NCBI GenBank assembly: GCA_018398765.1
Contig: JAHBMJ010000926.1
Coordinates: forward strand, 1-25,000
DNA length: 25,000 nt
Direction: 5' to 3'
Source of the DNA: Chromera velia
Lineage: Eukaryota > Sar > Chromeraceae
In this document: positions 1-10,239 of the stretch, piece by piece
How positions within the stretch are numbered: the first letter of the stretch is position 1
Layout of the letters: the number at the start of each line of letters is the position of its first letter
The notes under the pieces: model-generated
Database searches by the model: none
The model's input: the letters and a program-made list of their open reading frames with translations, nothing else
What the model was told of the DNA's origin: nothing
Made by a program: the position numbers and the translations under genes

Positions 1-694
<694 letters not shown>

Positions 695-734
<40 letters not shown>
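695..734. repeat. (GA)n microsatellite
   Basis: A GA dinucleotide run directly follows the CA array. It is part of the same low-complexity block, which probably lies in an intron or upstream of the dioxygenase exon at 995. Confidence 0.9.
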
Positions 735-917
735 TCTCTTTCACGCACACAAGCATTTGTTTGTTTCCGTTTTTTGTTTTTGTTTTCACTCACCTCATGT
801 CCCGCGTAGTTAGTCACCCACTCACCTATCTGCATGTGCACACTGTACTCAAGCGCGCGAACGCATGTACGTACGCACCGTCACGTTGAAAAGACTGCAT
901 GCATGAATGACTGCGAC

Positions 918-950
<33 letters not shown>

Positions 951-979
951 AATTGATTGATTGATTGATTGATTGATTG
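918..979. repeat. (TTGA)n tetranucleotide repeat before a 3' splice site
   Basis: About fifteen TTGA units run to within 16 bases of the inferred intron/exon junction at 994/995. TTGAT resembles a branch-point core, so the tract could supply many equivalent branch sites; that is inference. Confidence 0.9.
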
Positions 980-994
980 CATGCATGCATTCAG

Positions 995-1890
995 GTACGT
1001 TCCCGGTGCGGTGTACCGTCCCCACATTGACGGCGCCTGGCCGGGCAGCAGCATCGCCCCTGAGAGCGGGGCCTACCTGTACGACGGCTTCGAAGACGGG
1101 AGGTGGTCGCGTTTGACTCTGTTGATCTACCTGAACGAGGACTTCTGGTGGGTTGTTTTTGGGATTTTCATGGCTGTATCTTGATTCATGTGTGGGTGAT
1201 ACGCTTCTGTCGTGACGGCGTTGGAAGATGAAGTCATTGAAAGAGTGTGTTCAGCTACTTTTCTGTGACGGGTTTCTTTTGTTCACTTCTCCGAGGGGGA
1301 TTTGCGTTTTGACCTCTCTCCAACCGAAAGAAAGGAGTAACGGAGAGCGTCAAAAGATGATCATGTCAGAATTTCCGCTTTCACAATTTCCATCAGTTGT
1401 GGCCACCATCAGATGGAAAACCTCCCTCCTCTTTGTTGCATGCTCGATCCTCTATTTCCCTCCAGACGTCTCCCTTTTGACAAGGGGAATTTTCTGTCTT
1501 TTCTTTTCTTTTCTTTTCACCTCCTTTGCCATCCTCACGTCTCATCTTGTCCGCACCAACTCGTCCATTGCATCAAACTGTGCCCTCCCACCGACATTGC
1601 CTTGCACTATGTTGGGTGTGCTTCTTTTCCTGTCTCCCTGCGCGCTTCCCTTCAGGGGAGGGCAAACGACATTCTTTGCACCTGCAGCCGATTGCGAGGG
1701 GAAAATGGAAGCGCGTGGATGCAGACCCCGGAAGGGATGTGCTTTGGTGTTCCCCCACGGAGACGCTGCCGGGGCCCTTCTGCATGAGGGGTCCCCTGTG
1801 CTGAAAGGGGCCAAGTACGTGGTGCGGTCAGAGATCCTCTTCAAGCCAACGCCCTCTGGAGAGACGCAGAAGGAAACTTCGGGTGGGTGA
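995..1890 (+). CDS. 2-oxoglutarate/Fe(II)-dependent dioxygenase, prolyl-4-hydroxylase type, C-terminal exons (5' partial)
   Basis: Two exons are visible. The first is 995-1147, entered after TTCAG and left at a GTGGGT donor. The second is 1656-1890, entered after CTTCAG. Joined, they read in one frame across EDFWGGQTTFF, the usual conserved core of this fold. The HxD iron ligands are His at 1023-1025 and Asp at 1029-1031. The distal iron His (in LLHEGS) is at 1783-1785. The Arg that would bind 2-oxoglutarate, in KYVVRSEILF, is at 1825-1827. All four key residues are present, so the domain looks catalytically intact. Family members use Fe(II), O2 and 2-oxoglutarate to hydroxylate protein or small-molecule substrates; the substrate here cannot be told. 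The N-terminal part must lie in exons upstream, probably beyond the CA array and outside the window. The TGA at 1888-1890 is a plausible end, although GGGTGGGTGA there could also contain a donor. Confidence 0.85.
1148..1655 (+). other. intron of the dioxygenase gene
   Basis: The intron starts GTGGGT and ends in a pyrimidine-rich stretch and CTTCAG. Removing it restores the conserved EDFxGG motif through a split Trp codon (TG|G). Several open frames of 90-220 codons cross it, but none has a domain. Confidence 0.8.
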
Positions 1891-2160
1891 CGGACACATG
1901 TGAAGGAGGACGCAAGCAGAGACACAACCGACGGGAAATGACCAGAGTTTTGCAAACTGCTTTCGTGAGATAATCACTGAGATTCGAGGCCCTAAGTTGA
2001 GAGCCTCGCTGAGATGCGTTTCTTGAAAGCTGAAAGGGTGCGAGAAATGTGTAAATCTACTGCAAGGAAGTGTATGTCTCTTTTCAAAGTTAGTCCCTTT
2101 CAGATCTCCTTGACTTATACTGTCACTAACCGTCACAATACGATTGTGTATGAGTCGGCG
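1891..2160. other. 3' flank of the dioxygenase gene
   Basis: Mixed-composition sequence. I see no gene, RNA or repeat in it. Confidence 0.5.
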
Positions 2161-2885
2161 CAACTGAATCTAGAACTGAATCTCTAGCAGAACGCAGCAC
2201 ATGTCCTAGCACATGTTTTAAATTCATAAATTTACCTAGGAATTTACAAGTGAATTTAAAGCCTAGTTCATGATAAGTGATTTAGTTGTACCTTAGAGCA
2301 TGCATTGTATCTTACCTTGCAAATTCATTATATCTATAAAATCATACTAAAATACATGGTAAAAGAGTCATCAGAAACACTAGCAGAAACATTAGGTATG
2401 ATAAGTAACATTCATTATTAGTAACATTCGTGTACCTAAAAGTAAAAATTCACCTCAGATCCAGATTATATTAATAGTTATGTAAGGTAAAAAAAAAAAT
2501 GAAGAGCTATAGATGATAAATCAACAAAGACCTTAATGTACGGCTATTTAGACGGCTTTACTAAACTTTGATATGGTCTCAACTTTTACTCCCGAGTGTC
2601 GAACCTGGTCTCAAACAGGGCTGAACTATCGATAAAACTATAATCAGCACACTCTATAAGACTTAGTAGCTTTATATAAGATATGAGCCTCTAGATAAGC
2701 CACGTGACCCTCAGGTGACTCTGCAGAATAAAACTACAACAAAAACCTCCGCAGAAAATAATAGCATCGGCCACTCAATGTGACTCAAAGCCTTGAAAAA
2801 ACACTTTTAAGAATAATCAATCAATGTCTATATGATTAATCTGATGTTTATTTCGAGCTTTTGGGGGTTTCTCCTACCATCACAT
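2161..2885. other. AT-rich island without coding potential
   Basis: Composition falls sharply to AT-rich compared with both flanks, with frequent stops in every frame. It includes the 13-mer CACTTTTAAGAAT (2802-2814), which also occurs twice in the left-end LTR repeats of the copia element (13426 and 13489). It may be an old, unrecognisable transposon remnant. No terminal repeats or target duplications could be established. Confidence 0.6.
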
Positions 2886-4020
2886 TAAAACACTCTTGTA
2901 TTTATCGCGTTTGTTGTTTCATCCACTCTCGCTAACTGTTTTGCTTTTTTACGTACAACCGCACTGTTGGGCGTTGCAATGCTCCCCTTGTTTTTCAACA
3001 GCTTGTCAGATGGGTCCGGTCCAACGCGCTGCACGTACAGATGTTCTGCTCAGAATAAAAACACTTTTCTTTACCCTGGCAGGTAGCCCTGCTTTATCTC
3101 TCTGCAAGACCAAGCAACCCTGCACCTAGCCTGCACGGTCCTTATTGCTCGTCCACGGGGCTACCAGAGGTCAACTCAATGTATATGTGTGCTTCTTTTT
3201 TTCGAATCATTGACACGGCAGTGGTGAGCGCGATTCACCAATTCCTCTTGAAGCTCGTCAGCTTCTTTCAAGACTGGTTCTGCATCTGTATACAGATGCA
3301 CCTCTCTCCTTGATTTCCAAATGCAGGACGATCGTTGCAAGATTCCATGCATTGCCAAGAGGATAGATCGCATGTTTGCATCGATGAGGCTGTATGTATG
3401 TCCGCTCTTTCAACTGACACAAACAAACCCCATGCATTCCTAGACGCACCCCAAGCCGAGGTCGGGAAAGGATGTCAGCCAGAGAAAAGCCTGAATGAAG
3501 CTCGGAGGTGCGTGCGTGCATCCTTCGTGTCCATGCAGCTGTAGGCGTTCCTTGGTTGTCAGGTCCAACAATGCTGGTCGAAGTTTCGAAAGAGAGAGAG
3601 AAAGACTGGCAAGTAGGATGAGAGATACGAGAACGCATACTTCAAAAAGAAAAGGGTGACTTTAGCAGAAACGAAAACGAAAAAAAAAAAACTCAATGGA
3701 TGTTCGGGAATTTGTAGCGAGCGAGTGTGTGTTTGTGTTTGTGTTTGTGGAATGTCCTTGAAGGCATCAGACAGCTTTCATTGTAGACTTAAAAGGACAG
3801 ATACAACAGAATTTAAGTGAAACAAAGCGCGATTTTGTTTTTATGCTCATGCGCGCGCTCTGGAGTAGTCCTTGCACATTTCAAAATGTGGATACTCTTT
3901 TTTTCAATTCTTGTCTCTTCTGTTCATTCCTTTCCTTTCTGCTTTCTGTCTCTTTTTACGGAGGTCGTCTCTGAGAAAAAGACTTTGTGTGACAATTAAC
4001 GAAAGGAAGAAAGAAACTGT
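2886..4020. other. no supported gene
   Basis: Unique sequence of mixed composition with short overlapping open frames on both strands. None has a recognisable motif, and no phase-consistent exon pair was found. Confidence 0.5.
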
Positions 4021-4033
4021 TGGAGCAGCCGCC

Positions 4034-4433
4034 CACTGTTTACCCAGTGTGCAAGAAGCTCCACCCGCAATCACTTCACTCCACGTACATCACTTGGATG
4101 TTTTCTGTGAATCAGGAAGAGCAGCGCCCACTGTTTACCCAATGCGTGCACAGCTCCTCTCATATTCACTTCATTTCACCGCACAGCTCCTGTGAGCGTG
4201 AAAACAAAAGCAGCGCGCCCAAGGAAAGAAAAACGATCGCATGGTACCTGGAAAAAGCAAAAGAACATGCTCAAGCAATCAACAGGAGCTGTTTCTACTA
4301 CGGGCTTGTGGAGTCTCCTGTGCATATCTCGACCACAAGACTTGCCACAGCACATGCACCCTGCAGGAATCAACAGGGACGGATCGAAGCAGAAGAAGAA
4401 GGACCCATGCTTGGGAGCACTGTTTACCCAGTG
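4034..4433. repeat. three dispersed copies of a 16-bp hairpin motif
   Basis: CACTGTTTACCCAGTG occurs at 4034-4049 and 4418-4433, and a variant ending CCAATG at 4129-4144. CACTG and CAGTG pair around TTTACC, so each perfect copy can form a small hairpin. Copies 1 and 2 also share the preceding GAGCAGC(C)GCC, so the duplicated unit is nearer 27 bp. Confidence 0.85.
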
Positions 4434-4759
4434 CAATTCCACTGCATTGACCCCCCCGATCGCTTGATCTGCTTTCGAATATAATGGCAGACTGAAGATG
4501 CTTTTCGAGCCATGCGGGTGCCTTTTCAGACACTGGGACAAAAGAAAAGGAAAGCAAAAAAAAAAAAGAAGGACCTAGCTGCCGGATTGGTTCGCACGCA
4601 CAGCAAGTACTTTTCCAACGCCGGAGGCCATGACTAGAAAAGTAAAGGGGGGAGAGATTGGGTACTACCTGTCTTTCTTTCCTCCTTGTCTTCTCGCGCC
4701 TTTCATTTCTATTCTTGCAGTCTATTTCTAAAATCTCTCGATCGATCGGTCAATCAAGC

Positions 4760-4790
<31 letters not shown>

Positions 4791-5940
4791 TGTGAGTGTG
4801 GGCGTGAGTCAGTTGTGTTTCCAGGTGCAATCACTTTCCCGAGTCTACGACATGCTTTTGTCACCATCCACACAGAACTCCCGGCACTGACGCAGTGAGG
4901 CTCCATTCATGCACGCAGAAAAACCGAAGACACGCAGAAGGAAGATGCATTGCATGTCTGATGGATGTGCTTCGGTTCAAAAAGAGTCCGCACGTATTCA
5001 TTCATCTATTTGAGTGTGTCGCTTTATGCATGTGTGCTTGCGTGTGTTTGAGTGAAAGATAGAGAAACGAAAACAGAGAAAAGGTAAGAGGAAAACAAGG
5101 AGACAAAGAAGACGGAAAAAAAGACAACCAGCGGGACCGACAACCAACAAAAACAGAGTAACAGCTAGGCAGGGAAGGGAAGCAAATGCCTCGTTGATTG
5201 CCTCCCTCTTAGGAAGGGAGAAAAGAACGAAACACACCCGGGATCGAGCTTTCATTCACCCCATGCAGCCATGATTCCTTGTACGTTTGGATTTGATCAG
5301 CATTCTTTAATTGCATGGTTGATCTCTTTCCAGCTTCTCTTCTCCGTCCTTTGCTCTTTTCTGCTTTCGAGCCCTGACCCCCAGACGACAGAGAAAAAAC
5401 CCATCTCTTTAATTCTTTTTGAACGAGACATGCCTGCCTGCCTGCCTGCACGATGCGAGGCCCTGCACCCAACATGCAAGTCTGTCCCCCCGTCCCCCTT
5501 CCCCTCCCTCAATCTCCCCAACCACCCACCCCTCTACGTGAGCATGCCATGCGCTAAATTGCCCCCCTTCCCTTCTTAAATTCTATTCCTGAGCGAGATA
5601 CACTGCCTCTTTAAATACAAAACAAACTTCCTTTTTTTTTGTTTTTCGTATTCTCCCTTGCCCTTAACGCAATTGATGGTCTTATTTGGTCTTCCTCGAC
5701 GATTTGTTGGTGATCGCAGCATCTTGAATGACAGAGGACAGCCTATCACTCGAAAACTTACAAAACAAATCAAAAAACAAAAGACAGAGACATCAGGCAG
5801 TCTTTTCAAACATGTCAAAGAGACCGGTAGACAGACGATCTGATCGACTTACTTCTTGCCTGTACATTCATTCGATCGTCCTTCTGTTCGTCGATCACCC
5901 GATCAACAGACCAGTCACTTCCGAAGCCTGTCTATCTGTT
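4434..5940. other. no supported gene; simple repeats
   Basis: Holds a (TG)n microsatellite at 4759-4800, short homopolymer and purine tracts, and many overlapping short open frames. No gene could be supported on either strand. Confidence 0.5.
4759..4800. repeat. (TG)n microsatellite
   Basis: A TG dinucleotide tract with a few interruptions. Confidence 0.95.
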
Positions 5941-6938
5941 GACTGAAACTCTTACCTCGCTTTCTGTCTTTCAGAAGGCCCATGAACAGAAAGAAAGCGG
6001 ATGCATGCATCGAGAGAGAATCAAAAAAAGAAGAAAGAGGAGCAACCTCTGTGGACGGACCGAACAACTCAGCTCACACACGGTGTGCTGCCCCGGTCTG
6101 ACAGGCAGCAGAGAAAGGCAGCTCTTTGCTCCGTCTGCCTCTCTCTATGACTCTCTGTTGCCCTCTTTCTTTCTCTCCCACCCCCCCGCAGAAGCTGGCA
6201 TGTGAGTGCCCCCCGACTCTCGTCCAACTGTAGAAAGAGAAAGAGAGCGACCTTGAATGTGCTGGGCCGCCTCCCTCTTTCTTGGTGTCCCTCTCTTGGT
6301 TAATTGTCTCTCTTCGCTGCTTTCTTTGACCTCTCGTTGGGCTATTCACCCGGTGTTTCCTTCTTCATGCACCCACTTTATCACGTCTCTCAATAAAATT
6401 TCGCCTTGCAGAGGAAGCACGAGTGAGTCCCCTCATCCCCTCCCCTTGCGCTGACATGAGGTCAGGCAATCAAGCAAACAGACCCCTGCAGATTGCAGAA
6501 GGCTCAAGATCGAAAGCACAGAACAGCGCAGCGCAGCAACCTACAACAGCATGGAACTAAAGAAGAGCGTGCTGACTCGAGAAAGAGAGGACACCTGTGA
6601 TTGCACTCGTATCTTTTCTCTCGTTCTCTCTCACTCATTCTCTTTTCTGTCCCATTGAATTCATTTCATTTTTTCTCTTCGTATTTCCCTTCTTTCAGAT
6701 TCGTGGTTCTGTTGTCTCGTTTGTGGAGGCATTTATAAGATGAGAGAGAGGATAAAAAGAAGCAAGCGGAAGGAAGGCAGTCAGAGCCATGCAAGAGAAC
6801 TGAGAAGCCGCCCCCTGTTGGCGAGACAGAAAAGGAACACAAGACAGGTAAGGCGAGAAGTCGGCACAGTCGAAAGAGAAGAATGGGGCATCTCTCCAAC
6901 TGCTGCCTTTGATTCTTCCCACATCCTCCTTCTTCTTT

Positions 6939-6989
6939 GTGCACTTCAAACTCCTGCGTGTGCCTGTGCACTTCAAACTCCTGAGTGTA
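6939..6989. repeat. 27-bp tandem duplication
   Basis: GTGCACTTCAAACTCCTG followed by a G/T-rich spacer occurs twice in tandem with a period of about 27 bp and one or two mismatches. Confidence 0.85.
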
Positions 6990-7728
6990 CCTCCGCATAT
7001 TTTCTCACCCCCCCTCCCGATGTCCGTTTCCTTCTCTTTTTTCAATGCCTCCAAATGGAAGGGATTCCAGAGGCACGACAGTCAACGCACTCTAATGCCC
7101 CCTTCACCCTTTTTTGAAAATGCATGCTCGCATGGGAGAGCGGCCATGAATAATTGGGAAATTGCGGACAAGCAACAGCAACGAGCAGACCGACAAACAG
7201 ACAATGCAGACAGGGGACATTAGAAAGGTTCTAGTCAGATTGTACAGCTCCTGAGGAGATAGAAAGAATATTCATGCATGGACACGAGTTGATGGAACAC
7301 CGTTTCGTCGTCAGGTTGGAGGCTCACGGCATGTAAGCTCCCTCTCTTCTGTTTTTTTTTTGTTTCTCAGCTCACCGGTCTGGTGCCCGCTCTTGTCGGT
7401 CCTCCTCGGTTCCGAAGACATTGCAAGGAAGAAGCTCATCGGACCGATCGTTGGAAGGCTTCCGGAGAGACAACGACAGACAAACAACCAGGCAGACAGG
7501 GGAACTCTCAATCCATGTGGAGTTATTCATTTATGCAAATCTTTGCTGGCTGAGGAGAGAGGTGAGAAGGTGCGGGCATGCAGGTTTCTTCAAGTTCCTT
7601 CCTTTCTTTGCTTCCCGAAGAACCCAGTGAAGCATTCATGATGGATAACCTGTCTCATTGACTGAGCGACTGATTGACTCGGTCAATCAAGGTGCGTGAA
7701 CGTGTACGTTTGCCGTCTTCCCTGCCAC

Positions 7729-7729
7729 C

Positions 7730-7760
<31 letters not shown>

Positions 7761-7803
7761 CTTCCTCTCTCTTTCTCTCTCTTCCTCTCTGTGTCTGTGT
7801 GTG
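7729..7803. repeat. CT-rich microsatellite
   Basis: Repeated CTCTCTTT and CTCTCTTC units, ending in a short TG run. It lies just beyond the inferred stop codon of the minus-strand gene. Confidence 0.9.
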
Positions 7804-7814
7804 TATGTCTCCCT

Positions 7815-9002
7815 CTAGTAATTCACTGAAGAAGCGAAGGAGGGAGAGGAGGCGGTCTGCACGCAGGAGGAGGGAGCTTAAATTTTAACCATTGCCTTTT
7901 TCAACTGTGCCGGTTTATCCATCCATCCATCCATCCTTCCATCCATCCATCCTTCCATCCATCCATCCATTCTTCCGTCCATCCATCCATCCGTCCGTCC
8001 GTCCGTCCGTCCGTCCATCCATCCATCCATTCATCCACTTTCCTGTCGAGGCACTGATCCATTTTGACACACGCCTGCTTCATGATGCTGAAGTACAGCA
8101 CGTATGCTTGATCTGCCCACTTGCAGAGTGAAACGTTGCCCTCTTTCTTCACAGAACACTCAGAGAACTAGAGAAAAAACAAATAGAGAGCCTCACCGAC
8201 ATCAACTCACTGATCCACAGATACCCCATCTACACATGGAAAAGCGGACGCTAAGAGAAGGCCAGCGGACACACTGAGCGTACCTGACGGTGATTCGACC
8301 TTTCGGCTGAACGCACGGCTTCTGGCGCTGCCCAACTCGGGCGTCGACCAACTGGAGAGGACCCTCAACTTGGTTGGAGAGCTGCATTCATTCATTCACA
8401 CATTCATTCATTCATTCATTGATTCATTCATTCATTCATTCATTCATCCATCCATTCATTCATTCATTCATTCATTCATTCATTCACACACTCACTCATT
8501 CATTCATTCATTCATTCATTCATTCATTCACACATTCATTCATTCATTCATTCATTCATTCACACACTCACTCACTCACTCACTCACTCATTCATTCATT
8601 CATTCATTCATTCATTCATTCATTCGGCAATACCCTCAGTCATTCATTGCCAGCAGCCAGACGTGCATAAGTGCAACTTCACTTAATTGGCGTGCAGGGT
8701 AGATATACCTTCATGCAAGGAATGCTGGGAAGGGAAGGGAAGGCAATCCCGGAGTCAAATCTCTGCAATGATGTGAAATAAATACAGTCCTGACTTTCTG
8801 GATGGAATCTTGTTTGAAGAATCTCAAAGCCATCACATCACACTGAAGATGGGCCAGAAATCGAGTCAACGAAGCCGAGGTGGAGCTTGGAGAGAGAAAC
8901 AGCGCATTCACAAAACCCGTGCAGTGGATGGATGGATGGCAACCTGCCTCAAGAGGGGGCCATATATATCTGAATCGAGGAGGTTTACTTCCGGCGTGTG
9001 TG

Positions 9003-9034
<32 letters not shown>

Positions 9035-9597
9035 GCTCGGAACCTGGTGATGGCGTCATTCTGCTGCCTGATCTCCTCCAAGAGTTCTCCCCTGTCCCTG
9101 TAGACGTCCACGACCTTCGACAGAGGGAACCTCTCCTCGTAAATTACCTCAGGCCTGTGAGTGAAACGGGATGCAGAGGGAGGAATCGTGCAACATGTTA
9201 CAAAGGTCAGACACTCGAGCCCAGATGCTGTTGCACGATGTTGCGACGTGTTGCAGAAGCGTGAACGCACAAAGACAAGGGTGCAACGTTTCGCATATCG
9301 ATTGAAACTCAAAAATGATTAATGCTACACAAATACCAAATGGAAAGCGACCCGTTGTGGTTTTTCCTTATCTGTGTCTTGTCGCCGCGACAGAAGACGA
9401 TTCGACGTCACAACAGTCGATCGATCCTTTGCTACTAACCTTTCATTTCTCGAAGAGATTTTTTGAGGCTGGGGCTGCTTCACTCTTGGGGGGGGCACGG
9501 CTCTCCCGTGAGGCCGCACAGCTGGAGGGGGCCAGGCTGTGTGCATCTGCACGGGGATAAGGACGACCGGTACCGGGGGGACTCTGTAGAAGAACAT
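7815..9597 (-). CDS. hypothetical five-exon protein, family not recognised
   Basis: Exon-like blocks on the minus strand are: A 9597-9440, starting MFFYRVPP and very proline-rich; B from 9154, containing [20 protein letters not shown], ending at 9044 or 8989; C 8381 to about 8284; D 8167-8039, with [18 protein letters not shown] 7856-7815, ending in TAG. The A-to-B junction is phase-perfect (AG|G, donor GTTAGT, acceptor CTCACAG). D is bounded by CTCTAG and GTGGAT in phase 0, and E follows GTGCAG in phase 0. The B-C and C-D junctions are ambiguous: C is open in two frames and more than one donor fits. Block D has four or five cysteines in a helical-looking stretch, but I cannot assign a fold. 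The introns hold (GAAT)n and (ATGG)n repeats that touch the splice sites. The gene is head-to-head with the HMG-box gene. Block A is more secure than C. Confidence 0.45.
7918..8036. repeat. (CCAT)n/(CCGT)n tetranucleotide array
   Basis: CATC units with an internal CCGT block. On the minus strand this is an ATGG array starting right at the inferred donor of exon D (AAA|GTGGATGAATGG). Confidence 0.95.
8387..8625. repeat. (ATTC)n tetranucleotide array
   Basis: ATTC units interspersed with CACA and CACT variants. On the minus strand the array runs into the inferred acceptor GCAG at 8385-8382. The His-Ser-Phe-Ile reading frames on the plus strand are repeat translations. Confidence 0.95.
9001..9034. 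repeat. (CCTG)n repeat
   Basis: Eight or so CCTG units. On the minus strand (GGCA)n follows the first possible donor of exon B. Confidence 0.9.
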
Positions 9598-10239
9598 CTT
9601 TCACTAAGCTGTCAGACACGTCGGGCGCTTGCAAGAAGGATGGACGGTAAGCTTGCAAGGCGGACTTGTATATCGCTGCGTTTCAACAATTAAGAGAGAA
9701 AGCTACTCAGACAATTCAATCGCTGTAGTAATGAACATGGGTGCACCCTGCCTGCATGCTTTCATTGGGGCGCATGCACGATCCTTCAAGTGGAATCCGT
9801 GATTTCGAGTCTGACCTTCACGCTCGCACGCTGCACGGGTGTCAGATGCTTGTGGGGCTCTTAATGTCATGCATGACACACGCACCTTTTCTATGAGGGC
9901 ATCGGGACAGTGGATTAGTGCCTTAGTGGCGCGGCAAAATTGCGCTGACCATCCGCGGAATGCAAACACGCGCAAAAATCGCGGTGAAAAAAAAGAAAAG
10001 CTGACCGTCAGAAAATTTTCGAACGTGACGCGGCCAAGTTGTGACTCTTTTCGTTTCTTCCCTTTCGTTTGTACATATCAGCGCAGAGTCCCTCCTCTGT
10101 CATTCTTCACCAAAGTACCTTTGTGGTTGACCCTCACACCTGTACACACACGTACTTCTCTGGCTTTGAGCCTGGTTCGACTCGGTGCCTGCCGTCGACC
10201 TGTTCTACAACCCACTTTCAGTCTGCCTCCTCGACCATC
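9598..10239. promoter_or_regulatory. shared 5' region between divergent genes
   Basis: About 640 bp separate the inferred start of the minus-strand gene from the HMG-box start codon. It contains two GCATGC sites (near 9757 and 9771) and CATGCATG at 9868. A bidirectional promoter is inferred from gene orientation only; no clear TATA box was identified. Confidence 0.35.

Larger units (their letters stand above)
5941..7814. other. no firmly supported gene; isolated splice-like signals
   Basis: Good acceptor and donor signals bracket very short segments, for example CCGCAG|AAGCTGGCAT|GTGAGT near 6190 and TTGCAG|AGGAAGCACGA|GTGAGT near 6411. An exon-like block follows CTCAG near 7371. Reading frames through them could not be joined into a recognisable protein, so no gene is called. 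Confidence 0.4.

Noticed and set aside
2580-2640. Possible tRNA-like B box (GGTTCGACACT on minus)
   Set aside because: Only partial match, no A box and no cloverleaf.
4020-4484. 154-codon plus-strand frame
   Set aside because: Its start is not ATG, it has no motif, and it spans the hairpin repeats.
7360-7641. Exon-like block after CTCAG near 7371
   Set aside because: Two frames are equally open and no partner exon with a consistent phase was found.
8370-8702. His-Ser-Phe-Ile repeat protein frames
   Set aside because: Direct translation of the ATTC array in an inferred intron.
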